Assembly: GCA_003139735.1 (NCBI GenBank)
Contig: PLGA01000591.1
Location: 1-15,122 of the forward strand
Direction: 5' to 3'
Source of the DNA: Bryobacterales bacterium
GTDB taxonomy: Bacteria; Acidobacteriota; Terriglobia; Bryobacterales; Bryobacteraceae
Length of the DNA stretch: 15,122 nucleotides
The position numbers were made by a program, and so were the translations under genes. The notes below the pieces were generated by a model, which saw only the letters and a program-made list of their open reading frames with translations, was not told the DNA's origin and ran no database searches. Positions within the stretch are counted from its first letter, which is position 1. Each line of letters opens with the position of its first letter. This document shows positions 13,257 to 15,122 of the stretch, piece after piece.

Positions 13257-14348
13257 ATGAAAACCAAAACCAGCCCACATCGCCTTCAGTACCTCGACTG
13301 GGTCCGCGGCCTGGGCGCCGCGATCATGCTGCAGGGACACGTCTTCGATTCGTTCCTGAAGAACGATCTGAAGGGTGGCGGGCCGTACATTTTGTCGCAG
13401 TTCGCGGGCGGCATGCCGCCGGCCATATTCCTGTTCCTGACGGGCGTCACGCTGGCGTTCCTCATGGACAGCACGGAACGGAAAGGAATGCGTCCGCTCG
13501 AGCGCGTCACCACCGCGTTCCGCCGTTCGGGCTACCTGTTTTTCCTGGCGTTCGCCTTCCGTCTGCAACTCTGGGTTTTCGGTCTGCCGGCGCCGTGGAC
13601 CGACCTGTTCCGCGTCGACATCCTGAACTGCATGGGGTTTGCCATGGCCGCTTTGGCGGCGATGGCGGCGTTTCGGACCACGGAACGCATACGGTTCTGC
13701 GCCGTGCTGGGCATGGCGATCGCCTTCGCCTCGCCGCTGGTGACGCAGATGAACTGGTCGGGCGTGCCGTGGATGCTGCGAAGCTACATTGTCCCGGACC
13801 TTCACGCATTCGGTTTTTTCCCGTGGGGAGCGTACCTGGCGTTCGGCATGAGCGCCGGCAGCGCGATCCGCGCGATTCCGCCGGAAGCCACCGACCGCGC
13901 GATGCAGTGGGCGGCGCTACTAGGCGGCGGCATGATCGTAGCGTGCCAGTATTTCGCCAACCAGCCTAATTCCATCTACGCGAAATCGGACTTCTGGCTG
14001 AATAGTCCGGCGCAGGTGCTCACCAAGGTGGGCGTCGTTTTACTGCTGCTGGCGCTGGCGTTCCTCTGGACGCGCTATGGCGCAAGGGAGGGCTGGAGTT
14101 GGGTGCGGCAGTTCGGCACGACTTCGCTGCTGGTCTACTGGGTGCACATCGAGTTGGTTTACGGCCGTTCGTTGTGGTTCCTCAAAGGGAACCTGACGGA
14201 GGCTCAGACCGCAATCGCCGCCGTCCTAGTAATCCTGCTGATGCTCGGGATCGCCACCGCGAAGACCTACCGCCTCCGCATACAAGCCGTGCTGGCCGAT
14301 CTGGGCTGGACCTTCGGGCCGAAACCGGACCGCGTGCCGGGCGATTAG
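13257..14348 (+). CDS. DUF1624 / HGSNAT-type multi-pass membrane acetyltransferase-like protein
   Basis: A 363-aa inner-membrane protein with about nine or ten hydrophobic helices. It opens with RLQYLDWVRGLGAAIMLQGH (9-28), the HGSNAT/DUF1624 (PF07786) signature in which the Asp14, Arg17 and His28 positions are conserved. PPAIFLFLTGVTLAF (54-68) and FRVDILNCMGFAMAA (118-132) are the next family motifs. Members are thought to transfer acyl groups to sugars or related molecules across the membrane, but the substrate here is unknown. It begins 18 bases after the LolA-like stop and probably shares its transcript. No clear Shine-Dalgarno is seen close to the ATG. Confidence 0.83.
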   Translation: MKTKTSPHRLQYLDWVRGLGAAIMLQGHVFDSFLKNDLKGGGPYILSQFAGGMPPAIFLFLTGVTLAFLMDSTERKGMRPLERVTTAFRRSGYLFFLAFAFRLQLWVFGLPAPWTDLFRVDILNCMGFAMAALAAMAAFRTTERIRFCAVLGMAIAFASPLVTQMNWSGVPWMLRSYIVPDLHAFGFFPWGAYLAFGMSAGSAIRAIPPEATDRAMQWAALLGGGMIVACQYFANQPNSIYAKSDFWLNSPAQVLTKVGVVLLLLALAFLWTRYGAREGWSWVRQFGTTSLLVYWVHIELVYGRSLWFLKGNLTEAQTAIAAVLVILLMLGIATAKTYRLRIQAVLADLGWTFGPKPDRVPGD

Positions 14349-14365
14349 GACCGGTGATTTAGTGC

Positions 14366-14519
14366 TTTGACGCGGAGACGCAGAGACGCAGAGAAAACCA
14401 TCCATACGTGTTCGTCCAGCAAATTGAGCGTTGTGCTCGTGCGTAAAGTTCGCGAATGCGAATCCTGTGGCGCAACTCTATAGGGGATCTTCTCTGCGTC
14501 TCCGCGTCTCCGCGTCAAA
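14366..14519. repeat. Intergenic inverted repeat with tandem 8-mer arms
   Basis: The arms at 14366-14395 and 14490-14519 are reverse complements over 30 bases with one mismatch, separated by 94 bases. Each arm is an 8-base tandem array, GACGCGGA, GACGCAGA, GACGCAGA. The element fills nearly all of the 180-base gap between the convergent DUF1624 and ketosynthase genes. The spacer shows no ORF of note. As with the repeat at 2174-2274, the design is an inverted pair of short tandem arrays, but the units differ in sequence and length. I recall GACGCAGA-type arrays in environmental genomes, but this was not searched. Confidence 0.8.
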
Positions 14520-14528
14520 AACGCACAA

Positions 14529-15122
14529 TCACCCTTTCCGCAGCGCCAGCACCGCGTTCAAGCCCCCGAAGGCGAAAGAGTTGGACAGGGCGTACTCCAC
14601 CTGAGCCTCGCGCGCAACGTTGGGCACAACGTCCAGATCGCACTCCGGGTCGGGCTGGCTGAAATTGGCGGTGGGCGGGAGAATGCCGTCGCGCAGGGCA
14701 GTCACGGTGGCCAGGCATTCCAGCGCGGCGGCGGCGCCCAGCGCGTGGCCGTGCATCGATTTCGTCGAGCTCACCGCCAGTCTGTCGGCATGTGGTCCGA
14801 ATACCGCCCGGATGGCGGCTGTTTCGGCGATATCGTTGGCCTGCGTGGCGGTGCCGTGGGCATTGATGTAGCCGATTTGCTCGGGCGCGAGGCCCGCGTC
14901 GCGCAATGCCGCGCGCATGGCTCGCGCCGCGCCGTCCACCGAGGGTTGGGTGATGTGGCAGGCATCGGCCGACATGCCGATGCCCACGATTTCCGCGTGG
15001 ATCCGCGCTCCGCGGGCCAGCGCGGCATCGAGAGGCTCCAGCACGAACATGGCCGCGCCTTCGCCCAGGATCATGCCTCGGCGGTCCTTGGAAAAGGGGC
15101 GGCAGGTTTCGGGCGAAACCAC
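14529..15122 (-). CDS. Beta-ketoacyl-ACP synthase (NodE/FabF-like), C-terminal part only
   Basis: The last 197 residues of a thiolase-fold condensing enzyme that elongates acyl chains on acyl carrier protein; the gene starts beyond the right edge. Visible family marks are CRPFSKDRRGMILGEGAA (7-24 of the fragment), NAHGTAT (87-93, first catalytic His at 89) and SSTKSMHGHALGAAAALE (118-135, second catalytic His at 126), ending with ALSNSFAFGGLNAVL. The active-site Cys is upstream of the window. KSMHGHALGA is closer to NodE-like and secondary-metabolism synthases than to housekeeping FabF, which usually has KSMTGH, so no symbol is given. It points away from the lasso locus and nothing links the two. 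Confidence 0.9.
   Translation of the reverse strand: MVSPETCRPFSKDRRGMILGEGAAMFVLEPLDAALARGARIHAEIVGIGMSADACHITQPSVDGAARAMRAALRDAGLAPEQIGYINAHGTATQANDIAETAAIRAVFGPHADRLAVSSTKSMHGHALGAAAALECLATVTALRDGILPPTANFSQPDPECDLDVVPNVAREAQVEYALSNSFAFGGLNAVLALRKG

Overview
The window looks like a chromosomal segment of an Acidobacteriota bacterium, most likely of the Bryobacterales / Solibacter type. This is inferred from the GC-rich coding style and the gene repertoire: a beta-propeller Y_Y_Y-type sensor kinase, a Tat-exported barrel-like protein, a small membrane protein beside a LolA-like protein, and a DUF1624 acetyltransferase-like protein. It was not tested by any search. No rRNA, tRNA, CRISPR array or transposase gene was seen.

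Left end (1-3284, minus strand). A polyprenyl glycosylphosphotransferase for exopolysaccharide/O-antigen initiation is followed by an orotate phosphoribosyltransferase (pyrE), and the first codons of a third gene run off the window. Upstream lie an intergenic inverted repeat with 36-nt arms and a Tat-exported protein of unknown function.

Centre (about 3400-12056): a dispersed lasso-peptide (RiPP) biosynthetic locus. It comprises (i) a luciferase-domain-like protein (PF17648-like) overlapping an asparagine-synthetase-like lasso cyclase (C, 4024-5931, +); (ii) a large hybrid sensor, beta-propeller + Y_Y_Y + histidine kinase (6155-9127, -); (iii) a plus-strand operon of a PqqD-like RiPP recognition element (B1), a transglutaminase-like leader peptidase (B2) and a 51-aa precursor (A, 10117-10272) that is too short for a usual gene-calling cut-off; (iv) a minus-strand GTB-fold glycosyltransferase overlapping, by ATGA, a NarL/LuxR response regulator. 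The cyclase is separated from A/B1/B2 by the sensor kinase gene, and the sensor and regulator genes bracket the B1-B2-A operon. This suggests a locally regulated lasso peptide. The luciferase-domain protein and the glycosyltransferase are candidates for unusual partner functions. The precursor carries the YxxPxL leader signature but has Ile instead of the usual Thr at position -2 and a long acidic tail. B2 appears to lack the usual catalytic Asp. No ABC exporter is present inside the window.

Right end (12152-15122). A small single-span membrane protein, a LolA-like secreted protein and a DUF1624 membrane protein lie in one plus-strand run. A second inverted repeat built from short tandem units follows, then the C-terminal part of a NodE/FabF-like beta-ketoacyl-ACP synthase that enters from the right edge on the minus strand.
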